A DNA stretch of 64,000 nt from Enterobacter cancerogenus (GTDB lineage: Bacteria; Pseudomonadota; Gammaproteobacteria; Enterobacterales; Enterobacteriaceae): positions 186,001 through 250,000 of the forward strand of contig JRUP01000002.1 of the NCBI GenBank assembly GCA_000773965.1, written 5' to 3'. This document shows, in pieces, positions 9,051 through 20,715 of the stretch; the first letter of the stretch is position 1, and every line of letters begins with the position of its first letter. Under the pieces are notes generated by a model, which saw nothing but the letters and a program-made list of their open reading frames with translations, was not told the DNA's origin and searched no databases. The position numbers and the translations under genes are program-made.

Positions 9051-9245
9051 AATTTATCGTCCTCTCTGGCAATCAAGTTTTCGTCTCAGTCAGGTAACAC
9101 AGATAGGTAAGGTAACAGCCTTTACTGCTTTTAGACATTTTCTCAATTAAGCCGCTTTTCACTGCATCTTCCCTATACATTTTCCCTCACAACCTCTGTA
9201 CAATCCCCCGCCTATCCACACTAATTATGATGAATTATTATCCTT

Positions 9246-10571
9246 ATGAGCCATGTCAAAAATCCGCCGCGCGTAGGCTTCGTCTCACTCGGCTGCCCAA
9301 AAAACCTCGTCGACTCAGAACGCATCCTGACGGAACTGCGTACTGAAGGCTACGATGTGGTGCCACGCTACGATGATGCGGAGATCGTCATCGTTAACAC
9401 CTGTGGATTTATTGATAGCGCCGTACAGGAATCACTGGAAGCGATCGGTGAAGCGCTGAACGAGAATGGCAAAGTGATCGTCACCGGTTGCCTGGGTGCC
9501 AAAGTGGATCAGATCCGCGAAGTGCATCCTAAGGTACTGGAAATCACCGGCCCGCATAGCTACGAGCAAGTGCTGTCGCACGTTCACACCTATGTGCCAA
9601 AGCCGGAACACAACCCGTTCCTGAGCCTGGTGCCAGAGCAAGGCATTAAGCTGACGCCACGCCACTACGCTTACCTGAAAATTTCTGAAGGCTGCAACCA
9701 TCGCTGCACCTTCTGCATTATCCCATCCATGCGTGGCGATCTTGATAGCCGCCCGATTGGTTCGGTGCTGGATGAAGCCAAACGTTTGGTGGAAGCCGGC
9801 GTGAAAGAGCTGCTGGTGATCTCGCAAGACACCTCGGCTTACGGCGTTGACGTGAAACACCGCACCGGTTTCTGGAATGGATCCCCGGTGAAAACCAGCA
9901 TGGTCAGCCTGTGCGAACAGCTGACGAAACTCGGCGTATGGGTGCGTCTGCACTATGTCTACCCGTATCCGCATGTGGATGACGTGATTCCGCTGATGGC
10001 CGAAGGCAAAATCCTGCCGTACCTCGATATCCCACTGCAGCACGCCAGCCCGCGCATCCTGAAGCTGATGAAGCGTCCTGGTGCGGTTGAACGTACGCTG
10101 GAGCGCATCAAACGCTGGCGTGAAATTTGCCCGGAACTGACGCTGCGTTCGACCTTTATCGTCGGCTTCCCCGGCGAAACCGAAGAAGATTTCCAGATGC
10201 TGCTCGACTTCCTGAAGGAAGCGCGTCTGGATCGCGTCGGCTGCTTCCAGTACAGCCCGGTTGAAGGCGCGACGGCCAACCAGCTGCCGGACCAGGTGCC
10301 AGAAGAGGTGAAGCAGGAGCGTTTCGATCGCTTTATGCAGCTGCAGCAGAAAATCTCCAGCGAACGTCTGCAGGAGAAAATCGGCCGTGAAGTGCTGGTA
10401 CTGATCGATGAAGTGGATGAAGAAGGCGCGGTTGGCCGCAGTATGGCCGATGCACCTGAGATCGACGGCGCAGTGTATCTGAATGGCGATCGTCAGGTGA
10501 AAGTCGGTGATGTGGTGCGTGTCAAAGTTGAACACGCCGATGAGTACGATTTATGGGGTACGCGCGTTTAA
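9246..10571 (+). CDS. rimO: Ribosomal protein uS12 methylthiotransferase RimO
   Basis: RimO adds a methylthio group to Asp89 of ribosomal protein uS12. The 441-aa protein equals the E. coli enzyme in length. It has the N-terminal UPF0004 domain with cluster ligands Cys17, Cys53 and Cys82, the radical-SAM motif CxxxCxxC at Cys150, Cys154 and Cys157 (CNHRCTFC), and a C-terminal TRAM domain (from about residue 375). The start [20 protein letters not shown] matches the family. The last four bases overlap the convergent DUF4385 gene. Confidence 0.98.
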   Translation: MSHVKNPPRVGFVSLGCPKNLVDSERILTELRTEGYDVVPRYDDAEIVIVNTCGFIDSAVQESLEAIGEALNENGKVIVTGCLGAKVDQIREVHPKVLEITGPHSYEQVLSHVHTYVPKPEHNPFLSLVPEQGIKLTPRHYAYLKISEGCNHRCTFCIIPSMRGDLDSRPIGSVLDEAKRLVEAGVKELLVISQDTSAYGVDVKHRTGFWNGSPVKTSMVSLCEQLTKLGVWVRLHYVYPYPHVDDVIPLMAEGKILPYLDIPLQHASPRILKLMKRPGAVERTLERIKRWREICPELTLRSTFIVGFPGETEEDFQMLLDFLKEARLDRVGCFQYSPVEGATANQLPDQVPEEVKQERFDRFMQLQQKISSERLQEKIGREVLVLIDEVDEEGAVGRSMADAPEIDGAVYLNGDRQVKVGDVVRVKVEHADEYDLWGTRV

Positions 10572-11017
10572 CCGTGCTGCTGCTGGTGCGCACGTTTGCG
10601 CGCCAGATAATCGGTGTCCGCTCTTAGCCGATCCCAGCATGATTTGAATATGGCCGCCGCAGCGGCCTTTTCTTTTTCTGTGGTACGCGGCAACTCGTTG
10701 CCGTCTGCATCATATTTGCGTCCGCCTTTGTGATTACTGTAGCGACGTGCGCGGGTATAGCCCATCTGAATAAATTTTCGCGCCATATCCATGCCGACAA
10801 AGTCGTCCTGTGCGCGATAGTCCTCAAACAACTGCATGATCTGAACGGAAGATTCCTGAGCCAGTTCCACGGTCCGGAAGCGCCAGAATGGCAGAATTTC
10901 GCTCTTGTAAGGCTCCACCATTAACACCCCCTGCTCACCGCGTCCAACCTGATAAAGGTCTGGCCGCTGTCGGAAATCGATATTCTTAAAGTCTTGTTCG
11001 TAATCAAAGGGTTTCAC
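10568..11017 (-). CDS. DUF4385-family protein
   Basis: This 149-aa soluble protein is recognised as DUF4385 from [20 protein letters not shown] and [17 protein letters not shown] near the N-terminus and the conserved [13 protein letters not shown](R/K)KY around residues 96-110. The start is taken as the GTG at 11017, which has AGGAGA at the proper distance and gives the usual family N-terminus (M)KPFDYEQ. The C-terminus is basic and Gln-rich ([11 protein letters not shown]). Function is unknown. The gene overlaps the rimO stop by four bases on the opposite strand. Confidence 0.8.
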   Translation of the reverse strand: MKPFDYEQDFKNIDFRQRPDLYQVGRGEQGVLMVEPYKSEILPFWRFRTVELAQESSVQIMQLFEDYRAQDDFVGMDMARKFIQMGYTRARRYSNHKGGRKYDADGNELPRTTEKEKAAAAAIFKSCWDRLRADTDYLARKRAHQQQHG

Positions 11018-11070
11018 TGCATTTCTCCTGCACGACATTATCACTTACTGCAATTATTTTTTTGCGGCTC

Positions 11071-11097
11071 TTAAGCAATGTGCTTTTACACCGATAA
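11071..11097 (+). promoter_or_regulatory. FliA (sigma28)-type promoter of the chemoreceptor gene
   Basis: TTAA (11071-11074), a 15-bp spacer and ACCGATAA (11090-11097) fit the flagellar sigma28 consensus TAAA-N15-GCCGATAA with one mismatch in each element. It lies 35 bp upstream of the chemoreceptor ATG. Confidence 0.6.
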
Positions 11098-11131
11098 CTT
11101 CTCTACTAGCCTACTTTGCTCAGGGAAAATC

Positions 11132-12799
11132 ATGTTAACGAAAATGAAAATTGTGACTGCCATCATATTGATGCTGTTGGTATTCACCGCTATGCAGGCC
11201 ATCTCCGGCTCACTGTTTTTATCTTCCCTGATCGCTGGCCAGCATAATTTCACCGCCAGTAACCAGCTATCGCATCAACAACGTGAGTTCTCCGATAGCT
11301 GGCAAACGCTGGTGAAAACGCGCGTTATCATCAACCGCGTAGCGATTCGCATCCTGAAGAATCAGACCGATGATGCTTCACGCGCTGCCATCAACAAGCT
11401 GCTGGTTTCCGCGGGCGCCTCGCTTGATGAAGCGAAACAGCACTTTGACCGCTACAAGAGTGTCCCGCGTATTGCGGGGCAAAGTGCGGCAGCCGCTGAA
11501 CTCATTGAGAGCAAATTCGCAAACTATTACCAACTGCTGAATCAATCCGCGACCTTTCTGAAAGCCAACAACTACGCCGCCTATGGCGAGCTGGATGCAC
11601 AGCAAGCGCAGGATGATTTGGAAGCGGCCTACAAGCAGTGGCGTGGCGACAACGTGCAGTTAATCAATTCCCGCGCTGCAGATAACGATAGCACTTATCA
11701 GCATATGCTGGTGATGGTTGCTGTGATGGCAGTGATTGTGGTGCTGTTGCTGCTGGTGGTTTGGCTGCTGGTTCGACGCATCCTGTTGGCGCCGATGAAG
11801 CAAGTTCAGCAGCAGATGGAGCGCTTTGCCGATGGCGACCTTTCTGCCAGTCTCAAGATTGAAGGACACAGTGAAATGGCCGCCATTGCCGCGAGCCTCA
11901 ATCATATGCAGCAAGCACTGCTGGGCACGATCAACAATGTGCGCGACAGTGCCGATGCCATTTTCGGCAGTGCCAGCGCTATCGCTAACGGTAACAACGA
12001 TCTCTCCTCCCGCACCGAACAACAGGCCGCCTCGCTGGAAGAGACCGCCGCCAGCATGGAAGAGCTGACCGCCACCGTTAAACAGAATGCCGATAACGCA
12101 CGTCAGGCGACGCAGTTGGCGAAAACCGCATCGGAAACCGCTGACAAAGGTGGGAACGTGGTGGATGGCGTCGTAAAAACCATGCGCGACATCGCCGATA
12201 GCTCGAAGAAAATCGCCGACATCACCAGCGTGATCGATGGCATTGCTTTCCAGACCAATATTCTGGCGCTGAATGCTGCCGTTGAGGCAGCGCGTGCAGG
12301 TGAACAGGGGCGTGGCTTTGCGGTGGTCGCGGGTGAAGTCCGTAGCCTCGCGCAGCGCAGTGCACAGGCAGCGAAAGAGATTAAGCTGCTGATTGAGGGA
12401 TCCGTACAACGCGTTAATTTAGGCTCACAACAGGTGAGCAGCGCCGGCGATACCATGCAGGAGATCGTCAGTGCGGTAACGCGCGTGACCGATATCATGG
12501 GCGAAATTGCGTCGGCCTCTGACGAGCAGAGTCGCGGCATCGATCAGATTGGTGTGGCAGTGAACGAGATGGATCGCGTAACGCAGCAGAACGCCACGCT
12601 GGTGCAGGAATCGGCTAACGCCTCGGCTTCGCTGGAGCAGCAGGCCAGCAGCTTGTCGTCAGCGGTAGCGCGCTTTAAAACCGGGACGCGGGCAGTGATG
12701 GCACCGGTGACAAACACGGTGAAAGCCCCTGTCGCAGCTTCACCGCGTGCCCTTCCGGCTGCCGGTGTGCAGAGCAACGATAATTGGGAAACTTTCTAA
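11132..12799 (+). CDS. Methyl-accepting chemotaxis protein (Tar/Tsr class)
   Basis: This 555-aa inner-membrane chemoreceptor has TM1 (about residues 8-30), a periplasmic helical-bundle sensor (about 32-185), TM2 (about 190-213, a run of V/L/A before WLLVRR), a HAMP domain (about 214-265) and the cytoplasmic signalling hairpin. The conserved tip is present ([34 protein letters not shown]). The C-terminus ends in NWETF, the pentapeptide that tethers CheR/CheB in high-abundance receptors, so it should be methylation-competent by itself. The ligand is unknown. The ATG at 11132 follows AGGGAAAATC. An apparent FliA promoter ties it to the flagellar regulon. Confidence 0.93.
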   Translation: MLTKMKIVTAIILMLLVFTAMQAISGSLFLSSLIAGQHNFTASNQLSHQQREFSDSWQTLVKTRVIINRVAIRILKNQTDDASRAAINKLLVSAGASLDEAKQHFDRYKSVPRIAGQSAAAAELIESKFANYYQLLNQSATFLKANNYAAYGELDAQQAQDDLEAAYKQWRGDNVQLINSRAADNDSTYQHMLVMVAVMAVIVVLLLLVVWLLVRRILLAPMKQVQQQMERFADGDLSASLKIEGHSEMAAIAASLNHMQQALLGTINNVRDSADAIFGSASAIANGNNDLSSRTEQQAASLEETAASMEELTATVKQNADNARQATQLAKTASETADKGGNVVDGVVKTMRDIADSSKKIADITSVIDGIAFQTNILALNAAVEAARAGEQGRGFAVVAGEVRSLAQRSAQAAKEIKLLIEGSVQRVNLGSQQVSSAGDTMQEIVSAVTRVTDIMGEIASASDEQSRGIDQIGVAVNEMDRVTQQNATLVQESANASASLEQQASSLSSAVARFKTGTRAVMAPVTNTVKAPVAASPRALPAAGVQSNDNWETF

Positions 12800-12814
12800 G
12801 TTAATGGAAAAACC

Positions 12815-12928
12815 AGGTCGCCATCAATGGCGACCTTACCGTTTCAAGCGCAGTCATATAGCATGAGCATAAATAGTGATCCCACTTTGTACGAGTGGGA
12901 TTCCGTAGGGTGCGCATTTATGCGCACC
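12815..12928. terminator. Three hairpins between convergent MCP and gsiD genes
   Basis: Three perfect stems follow one another. AGGTCGCCAT / ATGGCGACCT (12815-12836) is best placed to end the MCP transcript. ATCCCACT / AGTGGGAT spans 12879-12901. GGTGCGCA / TGCGCACC (12909-12928) is best placed to end the gsi transcript. T-runs are poor on both strands. The last stem recurs between moeB and the ygcU-like gene. Confidence 0.55.
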
Positions 12929-12939
12929 AATTTGATATT

Positions 12940-13845
12940 TCAGGTCTTTAACTTCGGATCTAACGCATCCCGCAGTCCATCGCCCAACAGATTGAAGGCC
13001 AGCACCGTCAGGAAAATCGCCAGACTGGGAAAAATCGCCACATGTGGGGCGATCACCATATCGGCACGCGCTTCATTGAGCATCGCGCCCCATTCCGGCG
13101 TGGGTGGCTGAGCGCCCAAACCCAGGAAAGACAAACTCGCTGCTGTAATGATCGATGTTCCGATGCGCATGGTGAAATAGACCACAATCGACGACACCGT
13201 ACCGGGCAGAATGTGACGCATAATAATCGTCCAGTCGGAGGCGCCGATGCTGCGGGCTGATTCAATAAAGGTTTGGTGTTTCAGCACCAGCGTGTTGCCA
13301 CGTACCAGGCGAGCAAACGCCGGAATACTGAAAATCGACACTGCCACAATCACGTTGCTCATACCGCTGCCCATGATCGCCACCACCGCAATCGCCAGCA
13401 GAATACCGGGGAAAGCAAACAGCACGTCACAGATACGCATGGTAATCCGATCCCACCAGCCTTCGTAATAACCGGCCAGCAACCCCAGCAGCGTACCAAT
13501 CAGCGCACCGATCGCCACCGAGAAGAAACCCGCAATCAGTGAGATGCGTGTGCCGACCAGCACGCGACTAAAAATGTCACGCCCCAGCGAATCCACGCCA
13601 AACCAGTGCATCATTGACGGTCCGTCATTCAGCCGGTCGTAATCAAAATAGTTTTCAGCATCAAACGGAGCGATAAACGGGGCGATGAACGCCACCACAA
13701 TCAACAGCAGCACAAATAAGCCCGCCAGCATCGCCACATGTTGATGGCGAAAGCGGCGCCAGAATTCACGCCACGGCGTACGTACCCGGGTTTCCGTCAT
13801 CATCGGCATGGTTTTCAATGCCGCTGCGCGTCGCCAGTTCTTCAA
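12940..13845 (-). CDS. gsiD: Glutathione ABC transporter permease GsiD
   Basis: This 301-aa inner membrane permease pairs with GsiC to import glutathione. It has six predicted membrane helices and the binding-protein-dependent permease loop [22 protein letters not shown] near residue 205. The sequence follows E. coli GsiD throughout ([29 protein letters not shown]). The start is assigned to a TTG at 13845: AAGGAG lies six bases upstream and the resulting [14 protein letters not shown] aligns with the E. coli N-terminus, while upstream in-frame codons add unrelated sequence overlapping gsiC. Last gene of iaaA-gsiABCD; 10 bp separate it from gsiC. Confidence 0.93.
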   Translation of the reverse strand: MKNWRRAAALKTMPMMTETRVRTPWREFWRRFRHQHVAMLAGLFVLLLIVVAFIAPFIAPFDAENYFDYDRLNDGPSMMHWFGVDSLGRDIFSRVLVGTRISLIAGFFSVAIGALIGTLLGLLAGYYEGWWDRITMRICDVLFAFPGILLAIAVVAIMGSGMSNVIVAVSIFSIPAFARLVRGNTLVLKHQTFIESARSIGASDWTIIMRHILPGTVSSIVVYFTMRIGTSIITAASLSFLGLGAQPPTPEWGAMLNEARADMVIAPHVAIFPSLAIFLTVLAFNLLGDGLRDALDPKLKT

Positions 13846-13855
13846 GTGCGACTCC

Positions 13856-14776
13856 TTACCTGTAACGGATGGCCGGGTTGATCGCCGCATACAGCATATC
13901 GACAATCAAATTGATCAAAATGAACTCCAGCGAGAACAGCAGCACCTCGGCCTGAATCACCGGGTAATCGCGCATCTCAACAGAATCCACCAACAGACGG
14001 CCTAAACCTGGCCAGTTGAACACCACTTCCACCACAATTGAGCCGCCCAGCAGGAAACCAAACTGCAGGCCCATCATGGTCACCACCGGGATCATCGCAT
14101 TACGCAGACCGTGTTTCACCACCACCAGCGACTCACGTACTCCTTTGGCGCGCGCGGTGCGCATGTAATCTTCCTGCATGACTTCGACAAACGAAGCGCG
14201 GGTAAAGCGTGCCATCACCGCCGCGACCGCTGCGCCCAGGGTGATAGACGGCAGGATATAGTGTTTCCAGCTGTCGGCACCGACCGTTGGCAGCCAACCC
14301 AGCTCAACAGAGAACACCTGCATCAGCAGCATGCCTAAGGCGAAAGCGGGAAAAGAGATGCCAGACACGGCCAGCGTCATGCCGATGCGATCGGGCCAGC
14401 GGTTGCGCCAGACGGCCGATGTAATGCCGATGGTCATACCGAAAATCACCGCCCACACCATGCTGGTGAGCGTCAGCCACAGCGTAGGGAAGAAGCGCGC
14501 GGCTATCTCTTCCGAGACCGGACGTTTCGACACCATCGACTGGCCAAAATCCCCCTGCAACGCATTGAGAATAAAGTGCCAGAACTGCTGGATCAGCGGC
14601 TGATCGAGACCGAGTTCCTGACGCACCAGCGCCACCACCGAGGCATCCGCTTCCGGACCCGCAATCAGGCGCGCCGGATCGCCCGGCAGCAGGTGGACAA
14701 ACAAGAACACCAGCACCGCGACAATCAGCAGCGTGGGGATCAACCCCAGTAGTCGTTTGAGAAAATAGTTGAGCAT
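13856..14776 (-). CDS. gsiC: Glutathione ABC transporter permease GsiC
   Basis: This 306-aa permease has the same length as E. coli GsiC. The N-terminal helix ([17 protein letters not shown]) is followed by the periplasmic [15 protein letters not shown] segment typical of DppB/OppB-like permeases, and the EAA loop reads [26 protein letters not shown]. It forms the membrane channel with GsiD. The gene lies 49 bp after gsiB and 10 bp before gsiD within the glutathione operon. Confidence 0.96.
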   Translation of the reverse strand: MLNYFLKRLLGLIPTLLIVAVLVFLFVHLLPGDPARLIAGPEADASVVALVRQELGLDQPLIQQFWHFILNALQGDFGQSMVSKRPVSEEIAARFFPTLWLTLTSMVWAVIFGMTIGITSAVWRNRWPDRIGMTLAVSGISFPAFALGMLLMQVFSVELGWLPTVGADSWKHYILPSITLGAAVAAVMARFTRASFVEVMQEDYMRTARAKGVRESLVVVKHGLRNAMIPVVTMMGLQFGFLLGGSIVVEVVFNWPGLGRLLVDSVEMRDYPVIQAEVLLFSLEFILINLIVDMLYAAINPAIRYR

Positions 14777-14825
14777 GCAAAATCCTGCGCAGCAGCGGCC
14801 AGCCTCGCAAGGCTGGCCTCGCCTG

Positions 14826-16361
14826 TTACTTCAGATCCGCCTCATCAAAATTGAATGAGGTGTCGGGCATGACATAAAAACCGGTGAGGTTTTTATTGTT
14901 CGCGGAGAGCAACTGCTCAACCACCAGCGGAATCCACGGATGGTCGTTCCAGATACGATCCTGAGCGTCTTTGTACAATTTGGCTTTCTGCTCACGATCG
15001 GTGGTTTTCAGTGCATCGCTCAGATCTTTATCCACCTGCGGATTGCTGTAAAACGCCGTGTTAAAGATGGCTGGCGGCCAGGAGGTGGTGGCAAACAGCG
15101 GCGTTAATGCCCAGTCTGCTTCACCGGTCGAAGCCGACCAGCCAGTGTAGAACATGCGTACACCGCTCTCTTTCTGCCCTTTGCTCTCGACTTCTGCGGC
15201 ACGCTGACCGGCATCCATCGCCGTGACTTTAACCTTCACGCCGACCTGCGCCAGCTGCTGCTGAGTGAACTGCAACACTTTCTGCGCGGTGCTGTGGTTA
15301 TGAGATGACCACAAAGTCGTTTCGAAACCGTTCGGGAAGCCGGCTTCTTTCAACAACTCACGCGCTTTGGCCGGGTCATATTTGATCGCCGGGTATTTCT
15401 GCGCGAAATCAATCGCCGGTGGCACGATACCGGTGGCTGGCGTGGCATAACCGGCAAACGCCACTTTGACTAACGCCTCACGATTGATGGCGTATTCCAG
15501 TGCTTCACGCACTTTTGGATTATCAAACGGCTTCTGCGTCACGTTGAGGCTGATATAGCGCTGCATAATCGATGGCGTGGTGACCACATCGAGCTTGCTG
15601 TTGCCCTGCAGTAGTTTGGCCTGCTCAAACGGCACCGGGAAAGCAAAAGTCGCTTCGCCGGTCTGCAACATCGCCGCACGGGTGTTATTGTCTACCACCG
15701 GGCGGAAAGTGATGCTGTCCAGCTTCGGATAGCCTTTCTTCCAGTAGCCATCCCACTTCTTCACTTTGACGAAGTCGGTCTGATTCCAGGTAACGAACTC
15801 ATACGGGCCGGTACCCACCGGATGGAAACCAATATCCTTGCCATATTTCTTCAGGGCGGTGGGCGAAATCATCACTGCCGCCGGGTGCGCCAGATTATTG
15901 ATGAAGGCCGAGAACGGCTGCTTCAGCGTAATCTTCACCGTGGTCGGATCCACCGCTTCGGTGCTGGCGACATACTTGAACAGGTTGTAACGCTTGAGGT
16001 GATTATCCGGGTTGCTGGCACGGTCGATGTTGGCCTTGACCGCTTCCGCGTTGAAATCGGTGCCATCCTGGAACTTTACGCCCGAGCGCAGTTTGATGGT
16101 GTAAGTTAAGCCATCGCTGCTCGCCTGATAGCTTTCAGCTAACACGTTTTGCAGCTTCATGTCTTTGTCGAAGCCGAACAGTCCCTGATAGAACGCCTTG
16201 GCCACCGACTGCGACAATGTGTCATTGGCGTCGTAAGGATCCATAGTGGTAAAGGTTGACGCCACAGCAATCACCGCGTCCTTCGCTGCCCACGCTGGCA
16301 TTGCCAACGCTGAACTCAACAACCCGGCAGTGATAACCCCTTTTCGCATAATGTGGTGCAT
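14826..16361 (-). CDS. gsiB: Glutathione-binding periplasmic protein GsiB
   Basis: This SBP_bac_5-type periplasmic protein delivers glutathione to GsiCD. It is 511 aa (E. coli 512) with a signal peptide ending AMPAWA, followed by [22 protein letters not shown]. Family stretches include [26 protein letters not shown]... in the first lobe and [25 protein letters not shown] in the second. The ATG at 16361 follows AGGAGAACGATAACA; another ATG four codons later is less well spaced. A 64-bp gap separates it from gsiA. Confidence 0.95.
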   Translation of the reverse strand: MHHIMRKGVITAGLLSSALAMPAWAAKDAVIAVASTFTTMDPYDANDTLSQSVAKAFYQGLFGFDKDMKLQNVLAESYQASSDGLTYTIKLRSGVKFQDGTDFNAEAVKANIDRASNPDNHLKRYNLFKYVASTEAVDPTTVKITLKQPFSAFINNLAHPAAVMISPTALKKYGKDIGFHPVGTGPYEFVTWNQTDFVKVKKWDGYWKKGYPKLDSITFRPVVDNNTRAAMLQTGEATFAFPVPFEQAKLLQGNSKLDVVTTPSIMQRYISLNVTQKPFDNPKVREALEYAINREALVKVAFAGYATPATGIVPPAIDFAQKYPAIKYDPAKARELLKEAGFPNGFETTLWSSHNHSTAQKVLQFTQQQLAQVGVKVKVTAMDAGQRAAEVESKGQKESGVRMFYTGWSASTGEADWALTPLFATTSWPPAIFNTAFYSNPQVDKDLSDALKTTDREQKAKLYKDAQDRIWNDHPWIPLVVEQLLSANNKNLTGFYVMPDTSFNFDEADLK

Positions 16362-16425
16362 TGTTATCGTTCTCCTGTAATCCCTGTCATGCGCGACATC
16401 CGTGGATGACGCGGTTGCTTGCTGC

Positions 16426-18276
16426 TCAGGCACCGCTAATGGCGTGGCGGGCAACAAAATGCCCCGGTGCCACTTCCAGTAACGGTGCCACTTCTGGCTC
16501 ATCACCCAAGGGGCGGATCGGGCTGGGGATCTCATCCACCATTAACGCCCGCTCGCGATGACGGTGCGCCGGATCGGCGACCGGCACCGCGGCCATCAGT
16601 TTTTTCGTGTAAGGATGGCGCGGCTGCTCAAACACCGCCTGACGCGGCCCCATTTCCACAATCTGTCCGAGATACATCACGGCCACGCGATGGCTGATGC
16701 GTTCTACCACCGCCATATCGTGAGAAATAAATAAGAAGGCGATGCCAAACTCGCGCTGCAAGTCGAGCATCAGATTGATGATTTGCGCCTGAATCGAGAC
16801 ATCCAGCGCCGAGACTGACTCATCGGCAATCACCACTTTAGGGTTCAGCGCCAATGCGCGAGCGATGCAGATGCGCTGGCGCTGGCCGCCTGAGAACTCG
16901 TGTGGATAGCGTTGCGCATGCTCCGGCAGCAAACCGACGCGCTCCAGCAGCCAGGCTACACGCTTCTCCGCCTGGCGCCGATCCATGGTTTTGTGCACCA
17001 GCAGCGGTTCCATAATCGAGAAACCCACCGTCAGGCGCGGATCGAGGGAGGCGTAAGGGTCCTGAAAAATGAACTGAATATCGCGGCGCAGCGAAGCCAG
17101 CGCGTTGCCCTGCAACGCATCAATACGCTGACCATTAAAAGTAATCGTGCCGCCCTGGCTGGCGACCAGGCGCAGCAGCGATCGACCGGTAGTGGATTTT
17201 CCGCAGCCGGATTCGCCGACCAGCGCCAGCGTCTCGCCAGCATGCAGATCAAAGCTGACCTTCTCCACCGCATGCACACGGCGTTTCACGCGATTCAATA
17301 ACCCACCACGAATATCAAAGCGCGTCACCAGGTCGCGTACCTGCAAAATCGGCGGTTCATCGCTGCGCACCGTATCCTGCGGTTTGGCAATCTCTTCACG
17401 GCCATTGGTGTGCAGTAAGGGGAATTTAGCGGGCAGCGGCTGGCCGCTCATCGCTCCCAACTTCGGTACTGCCGCCAGCAAGGCGCGGGTGTAAGGTTGC
17501 TGCGGCGCATCAAACAGTTGCTGTACCGGCGCGCGCTCAACCACATCGCCGCGATACATCACCTGTACGCGATCGGCCATCTCCGCCACCACGCCCATAT
17601 CGTGAGTGATAAAAATCACCCCCATCTGCATCTCTTTTTGCAGCACGCGAATCAGCTGCAGAATTTGCGCCTGAATGGTGACGTCCAGCGCGGTAGTTGG
17701 CTCATCGGCAATCAGCAATGCCGGTTTGCATGACAGCGCCATGGCAATCATCACGCGTTGACGCATGCCGCCGGAGAGTTGATGCGGAAAACGCGATAAC
17801 ACATTGTGGGCTTCAGGTATGCGCACCAGATCCAGCATGCGCCGTGCTTCGGCCTGCGCTTGTTGGTGGCTTTTGCCCTGATGTAAACGGATGGATTCGG
17901 CGATCTGCTCGCCCACGGTAAACACCGGGTTAAGCGAGGTCATCGGCTCCTGGAAAATCATCGCCATATCGGCACCGCGCACTTTGCGCATTTGACTGGC
18001 GGAGGCACGCATCACATCCAGCACCTCGCCGTTACGTCGACGCAGTTGGATCTCGCCACTGACATCGCCGCCCGCCTGCTGAATCAAACGCATCAGCGCC
18101 AGCGAGGTGACCGATTTGCCCGAACCGGATTCGCCCACCAGCGCCAGCGTTTCCCCACGATGCAAATCCAGTGAAAGGTTACGCACCGCTTCGGTGATTC
18201 GCCCTTCATGCTCAAACTGTACGTTGAGGTCACGCACCGCCAGAACCTGCTCGGGTGCAAACTGCTGCTGCGTCAT
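16426..18276 (-). CDS. gsiA: Glutathione ABC transporter ATP-binding protein GsiA
   Basis: This 616-aa protein is a tandem fusion of two ABC ATPase domains that power glutathione uptake through GsiCD. Domain 1 has Walker A GESGSGKS (about residue 50), signature LSGGMRQR and Walker [13 protein letters not shown]. Domain 2 has GESGCGKST (about 365), signature FSGGQRQR and [12 protein letters not shown]. Both domains carry the oligopeptide-transporter C-terminal extension ([12 protein letters not shown]). Position 2 of the gene is nine bases after iaaA. Confidence 0.97.
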   Translation of the reverse strand: MTQQQFAPEQVLAVRDLNVQFEHEGRITEAVRNLSLDLHRGETLALVGESGSGKSVTSLALMRLIQQAGGDVSGEIQLRRRNGEVLDVMRASASQMRKVRGADMAMIFQEPMTSLNPVFTVGEQIAESIRLHQGKSHQQAQAEARRMLDLVRIPEAHNVLSRFPHQLSGGMRQRVMIAMALSCKPALLIADEPTTALDVTIQAQILQLIRVLQKEMQMGVIFITHDMGVVAEMADRVQVMYRGDVVERAPVQQLFDAPQQPYTRALLAAVPKLGAMSGQPLPAKFPLLHTNGREEIAKPQDTVRSDEPPILQVRDLVTRFDIRGGLLNRVKRRVHAVEKVSFDLHAGETLALVGESGCGKSTTGRSLLRLVASQGGTITFNGQRIDALQGNALASLRRDIQFIFQDPYASLDPRLTVGFSIMEPLLVHKTMDRRQAEKRVAWLLERVGLLPEHAQRYPHEFSGGQRQRICIARALALNPKVVIADESVSALDVSIQAQIINLMLDLQREFGIAFLFISHDMAVVERISHRVAVMYLGQIVEMGPRQAVFEQPRHPYTKKLMAAVPVADPAHRHRERALMVDEIPSPIRPLGDEPEVAPLLEVAPGHFVARHAISGA

Positions 18277-18285
18277 GCCTGCTCC

Positions 18286-19251
18286 TTAGCTATCGCGGTA
18301 AATCGCTACCTCGACTTCGCCACCCACATAGGCGAATCCCCGATACATCCCTTCACTGTTAAAGGGCAGCACCACATTGCCGTGCCTGTCGACGGCAATC
18401 AGCCCACCGCTGCCTTCCAGCTCCTGGACTTTGTCATGAATCACGTTGGCAGTGGCTTGCTGCAGGCTACGGCCGCCGTACTCCATCTGTGCAGAAACGT
18501 CATACGCTGCCAGAGTACGAATAAACACTTCACCGGTGCCGGTGCATGAAACCGCCACGGTCTCATTATTAGCGTAGCAGCCCGCGCCGACGAGCGGGGA
18601 GTCGCCCACGCGGCCGACCTGCTTATTGGTCATGCCGCCGGTTGAAGTGGCGGCCGCCAGATTACCCTGAAGATCGAGCGCCACCGCACCCACGGTGCCG
18701 AATTTGCGATCGGGGTCGAGCGGATCGTCGCTGTGGCTTTGCGCAGCGCCGTCATGATCGAGCACCATCTGCTGGCTGCTCAGCGCACGCTGTAATTGCT
18801 CCCAGCGTTCAGGCGTGGAGAAGAAATCCGGCGCAACCTGTTCCAGCCCCTGTTCAGCGGCAAAGGCTTCTGCACCCGCACCGATAAACAGCACGTGAGG
18901 GCTATTTTCCATCACTTTACGCGCCGCCAGAATCGGGTTACGAATGTGATTCACGCCCGCCACCGCACCGACATCCAGAGTGCGGCCATCCATAATGCTG
19001 GCATCGAGTTCATGGGTGCCCTGATGGGTAAACACCGCGCCTTTGCCTGCGTTAAACAGTGGGCACTCTTCCAGCAGCCGCACCGCCTCGGTCACCGCAT
19101 CCAGCGCGCTGCCGCCGGCGGCCAGAATCTGCTGCCCTGCGGTAACGATTGCGTGCAATTGCTGACGATAGTGCTGCTCTTTTTCGGCGCTCATAGCGGC
19201 ACGCGTGATTGCGCCCGCACCGCCGTGAATTGCGATAACTGCTTTAGCCAT
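18286..19251 (-). CDS. iaaA: Isoaspartyl peptidase / L-asparaginase IaaA
   Basis: IaaA is an Ntn hydrolase that cleaves isoaspartyl dipeptides and has weak asparaginase activity. The 321-aa precursor is autocleaved in front of Thr186 in FGTVGAVALD, giving alpha and beta subunits with Thr186 as the nucleophile. The N-terminal IAIHGGAGAI, the glycine-rich GNLAAATSTGGMTNKQ and RVGDSPLVGAGCYA are family hallmarks. First gene of iaaA-gsiABCD, as in E. coli, where glutathione uptake is coupled to peptide breakdown. It is divergent from moeA across a 228-bp gap in which I could not identify specific operators. Confidence 0.96.
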   Translation of the reverse strand: MAKAVIAIHGGAGAITRAAMSAEKEQHYRQQLHAIVTAGQQILAAGGSALDAVTEAVRLLEECPLFNAGKGAVFTHQGTHELDASIMDGRTLDVGAVAGVNHIRNPILAARKVMENSPHVLFIGAGAEAFAAEQGLEQVAPDFFSTPERWEQLQRALSSQQMVLDHDGAAQSHSDDPLDPDRKFGTVGAVALDLQGNLAAATSTGGMTNKQVGRVGDSPLVGAGCYANNETVAVSCTGTGEVFIRTLAAYDVSAQMEYGGRSLQQATANVIHDKVQELEGSGGLIAVDRHGNVVLPFNSEGMYRGFAYVGGEVEVAIYRDS

Positions 19252-19479
19252 AACCGGTACCCTGTCAGGAAATCAGAACCAAAAACACTGATTTAGAATG
19301 GTTTTCATCTTTTTTAGGCAATTTTCGACTATAGAAAGGCACTCCCGGCTTGTAAAGCAGAAAGTGTATCTCCGGTCATAACCTTTTATTGTGGATTATG
19401 CTTTTTTAGTCACATGTGACTCGGCAGACAAATGTCACCATAATAGGCAGCAACTGAAATTCATCACGCAGAGACTGAC

Positions 19480-20715
19480 ATGGAACCTTTCACCGCAGGA
19501 TTAATCTCCCTCGAAGACGCGCAGCAAAAAATGCTGCAACAGCTCACGCCCATTAGCGATTGCCTCAGCGTCTCGCTGTATGAGGCTGCAGGTCGCATCA
19601 CAGCCAAACCGGTGACGTCTCCACTGGATGTGCCGCCGTTTGATAACTCCGCGATGGATGGTTATGCCATACGTCTCAGCGATATCGTGCCGGACCGCGA
19701 ATTCCCGGTCGCAGGCAAAGCTTTTGCCGGCGCGCCGTTCAACGGCGATTGGCCCGCTGGCAGCGTGATTCGTATTATGACCGGTGCGCCGATTCCGGCA
19801 GGCTGCGATGCCGTGGTGATGCAGGAGCAAACCGAACAGCGTGCGGGCGGTATCGTCATCACTGCCGCCGTGACACCCGGGCAAAATATCCGCCGTATTG
19901 GTGAAGACATTGAAGCTGGCAAACAGGTGCTGGAGGCGGGTGTTCGCCTCGGAGCCGCCGAGTTGCCGCTGCTGGCTTCACTGGGGATTGCCGAAGTGAG
20001 CGTGCTGCGCAAACTGCGCGTGGCGATTTTCTCTACCGGCGATGAATTGCAGGCGGTGGGCCAGCCCTTGGCTGACGGGCAAATCTACGACACTAACCGT
20101 TTCACCGTAACGCTGATGCTCAACAAACTGGGCTGCGAAGTGATCGATTTGGGCGTGATTGCGGACGATCCCGAGGCGCTGCGCAAGGCATTCAGCGAAG
20201 CCGATCGTCAGGCGGATGTCGTGATCAGCACCGGCGGCGTCTCCGTCGGCGAAGCGGATTTCACTAAAGCGATGCTGGAAGAGTTAGGCGTGATTACCTT
20301 CTGGAAGCTGGCGATGAAGCCGGGCAAACCGTTCGCCTTTGGCCGCTTAGCCAACAGCTGGTTCTGCGGCCTGCCCGGCAATCCGGTTTCTGCCGCCGTG
20401 ACCTTCTATCAGCTGGTGCAGCCGTTGCTGGCCACCCTCACCGGGCAGACCACGCGCATTATGCCGCTGCGCCAACGCGCGCGCGCGACTCAGTGTTTGA
20501 AGAAATCGCCAGGACGCCTCGACTTCCAGCGCGGCATTCTCAGTCGTGGTGAAGACGGCGTGCTAGAAGTGCGCAGCACCGGCGCCCAGGGTTCGCACGT
20601 GTTTAGCTCTTTCGCCCTGGCCGACTGCTTTATCGTGCTGGATCGCGATCGTGCGGATGTGGAAGCTGGCGAATGGGTTGAGGTTGAAGTTTTCAATAGC
20701 CTGCTGGAGGGCTAA
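19480..20715 (+). CDS. moeA: Molybdopterin molybdenumtransferase MoeA
   Basis: MoeA inserts molybdate into adenylylated molybdopterin to make active Moco. The 411-aa protein has the domain order of E. coli MoeA: the extended domain with [12 protein letters not shown] (about residues 52-63), the [12 protein letters not shown] region, the MPT-binding domain with STGDEL and [22 protein letters not shown] and GLPGNPVSA, and a C-terminal beta domain. Its stop overlaps the moeB start (TAATG), so translation of the two is coupled. Confidence 0.97.
   Translation: MEPFTAGLISLEDAQQKMLQQLTPISDCLSVSLYEAAGRITAKPVTSPLDVPPFDNSAMDGYAIRLSDIVPDREFPVAGKAFAGAPFNGDWPAGSVIRIMTGAPIPAGCDAVVMQEQTEQRAGGIVITAAVTPGQNIRRIGEDIEAGKQVLEAGVRLGAAELPLLASLGIAEVSVLRKLRVAIFSTGDELQAVGQPLADGQIYDTNRFTVTLMLNKLGCEVIDLGVIADDPEALRKAFSEADRQADVVISTGGVSVGEADFTKAMLEELGVITFWKLAMKPGKPFAFGRLANSWFCGLPGNPVSAAVTFYQLVQPLLATLTGQTTRIMPLRQRARATQCLKKSPGRLDFQRGILSRGEDGVLEVRSTGAQGSHVFSSFALADCFIVLDRDRADVEAGEWVEVEVFNSLLEG

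Noticed and set aside
9432..10535. 367-codon open frame antisense to rimO
   Set aside because: Shadow of the rimO reading frame; low-complexity His/Phe/Gln composition and no start signals.
11660..12409. 249-codon open frame antisense to the chemoreceptor gene
   Set aside because: Composition (His- and Gln-rich) and full overlap with a well-supported gene mark it as an artefact.
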